A stretch of DNA of 64,000 nucleotides from Hydrogenophaga aromaticivorans (GTDB lineage: Bacteria; Pseudomonadota; Gammaproteobacteria; Burkholderiales; Burkholderiaceae_C). Positions 63,673 to 64,000 of the stretch are shown here, piece after piece. Each line of letters opens with the position of its first letter. The first letter of the stretch is position 1. The position numbers and the translations under genes are program-made. Where the stretch lies: the NCBI RefSeq assembly GCF_013387465.1, contig NZ_VYGV01000006.1:901638-965637 (forward strand). The letters run 5' to 3'. A model generated the notes under the pieces. That model was given only the letters and a program-made list of their open reading frames with translations. It was not told the DNA's origin and did no database searches.

Positions 63673-64000
63673 TCAGCGCTTGTTTTTAATAGGCACATTC
63701 ATGTCCGCCGGCTTGATCTCGCGCACGAGCTCAGGCACACCCCACGGGAACGCCGGGTCCACCTTGATCTTGAAGTGGTACATGCTCTGCATCGCCTGGT
63801 GGTCTTCCTTGCGGAAGGTCATCGTGCCCTTGGGCGTCTCGAAGCTCATGCCTTCCATGGTCTTGATCAGCGTGTCGGTCTTGGTGTCGCCGTTGGTCTT
63901 CTTGAGCGCGGTCACCACCGCCATCGCAGCACTGAAGCCACCGGCGGTGAAGAAGTCGGGCGGGCTCTTGAACTGGCTGTAGTGCTGGGCCACCATGGCA
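63673..64000 (-). CDS. livK: LivK-like periplasmic receptor, 3' end only
   Basis: The C-terminal part (at least 108 residues) of a type I periplasmic binding protein is visible (AQHYSQFKSPPDFFTAGGFSAAM..., with KTMEGMSFETPKGTMTFRKEDHQAMQSMYHFKI, typical of branched-chain amino acid/amide receptors). The 5' end lies outside the window. The gene is in the same direction as livGFHM, so it probably supplies the ligand-binding subunit of this importer. The ligand is not evident. Confidence 0.85.
   Translation of the reverse strand, partial: AMVAQHYSQFKSPPDFFTAGGFSAAMAVVTALKKTNGDTKTDTLIKTMEGMSFETPKGTMTFRKEDHQAMQSMYHFKIKVDPAFPWGVPELVREIKPADMNVPIKNKR

Overview
The window is a GC-rich chromosomal segment of a betaproteobacterium, most likely Burkholderiales/Comamonadaceae and Hydrogenophaga-like. 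The assignment rests on gene content and order: a ccoISNOQP-GH cbb3 oxidase cluster, a Bug-type tripartite-tricarboxylate receptor, a small Trp-rich protein of the TIGR04438 type, the tig-clpP-clpX-lon block, hpnC/D/E squalene genes and an Aer receptor. Species level is inference. I see no phage, insertion sequence, CRISPR array or plasmid feature; this is core chromosome with a few accessory blocks.

Layout. 1-8.2 kb (minus): cbb3 oxidase structural and assembly genes, with FNR-type boxes before ccoN and between ccoI and a divergent uspA. 8.9-14.3 kb (minus): malonate utilisation (GntR regulator, malonyl-CoA decarboxylase, Bug receptor, enoyl-CoA hydratase-like protein, malonyl-CoA synthetase) behind a perfect 22-bp palindrome. 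14.4-22.6 kb: lgt, two divergent ilvD paralogues of different subfamilies, a Trp-rich small protein, a monohaem cytochrome c, acs and a YqhA-like membrane protein. 22.7-28.6 kb: divergent fumC/class I fumarase, murI (TTG start), an MFS carrier and an acidic hypothetical protein. 28.7-35.6 kb: tRNAs Gly-Cys-Gly-Leu, lon, clpX, clpP, tig and tRNA-Leu(UAG).

35.7-45.5 kb: two RND efflux systems (adaptor plus permease, no outer-membrane factor) on opposite strands with hpnC between them. 45.5-50.9 kb: a sensory block with a PAS-PAS histidine kinase, an Aer-type aerotaxis receptor and two Crp/Fnr regulators. Both regulators keep the four FNR iron-sulfur cysteines at FNR spacing but have changed DNA-recognition helices. 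50.9-53.1 kb: hpnD and hpnE, about 10 kb away from hpnC. 53.2-59.9 kb: a Lon-like AAA protease with an atypical P-loop, a double-SH3 protein, a GST, a HAD phosphatase, hemH, a small lipoprotein and an alpha/beta hydrolase translationally coupled to the operon that follows. 59.9-64 kb (minus): livM-livH-livF-livG and the 3' end of a livK-like receptor.

The recurring theme is oxygen: a high-affinity oxidase under apparent FNR control, an FNR-linked stress protein, an O2-stable/O2-labile fumarase pair, two different Fe-S dehydratases and a redox-sensing block. The two FNR-like regulators, the Aer gene between them, and the FNR-geometry palindrome with changed half-sites (TTGCG-N4-CGCAA) in front of the first regulator are the strongest candidates for something not yet described.
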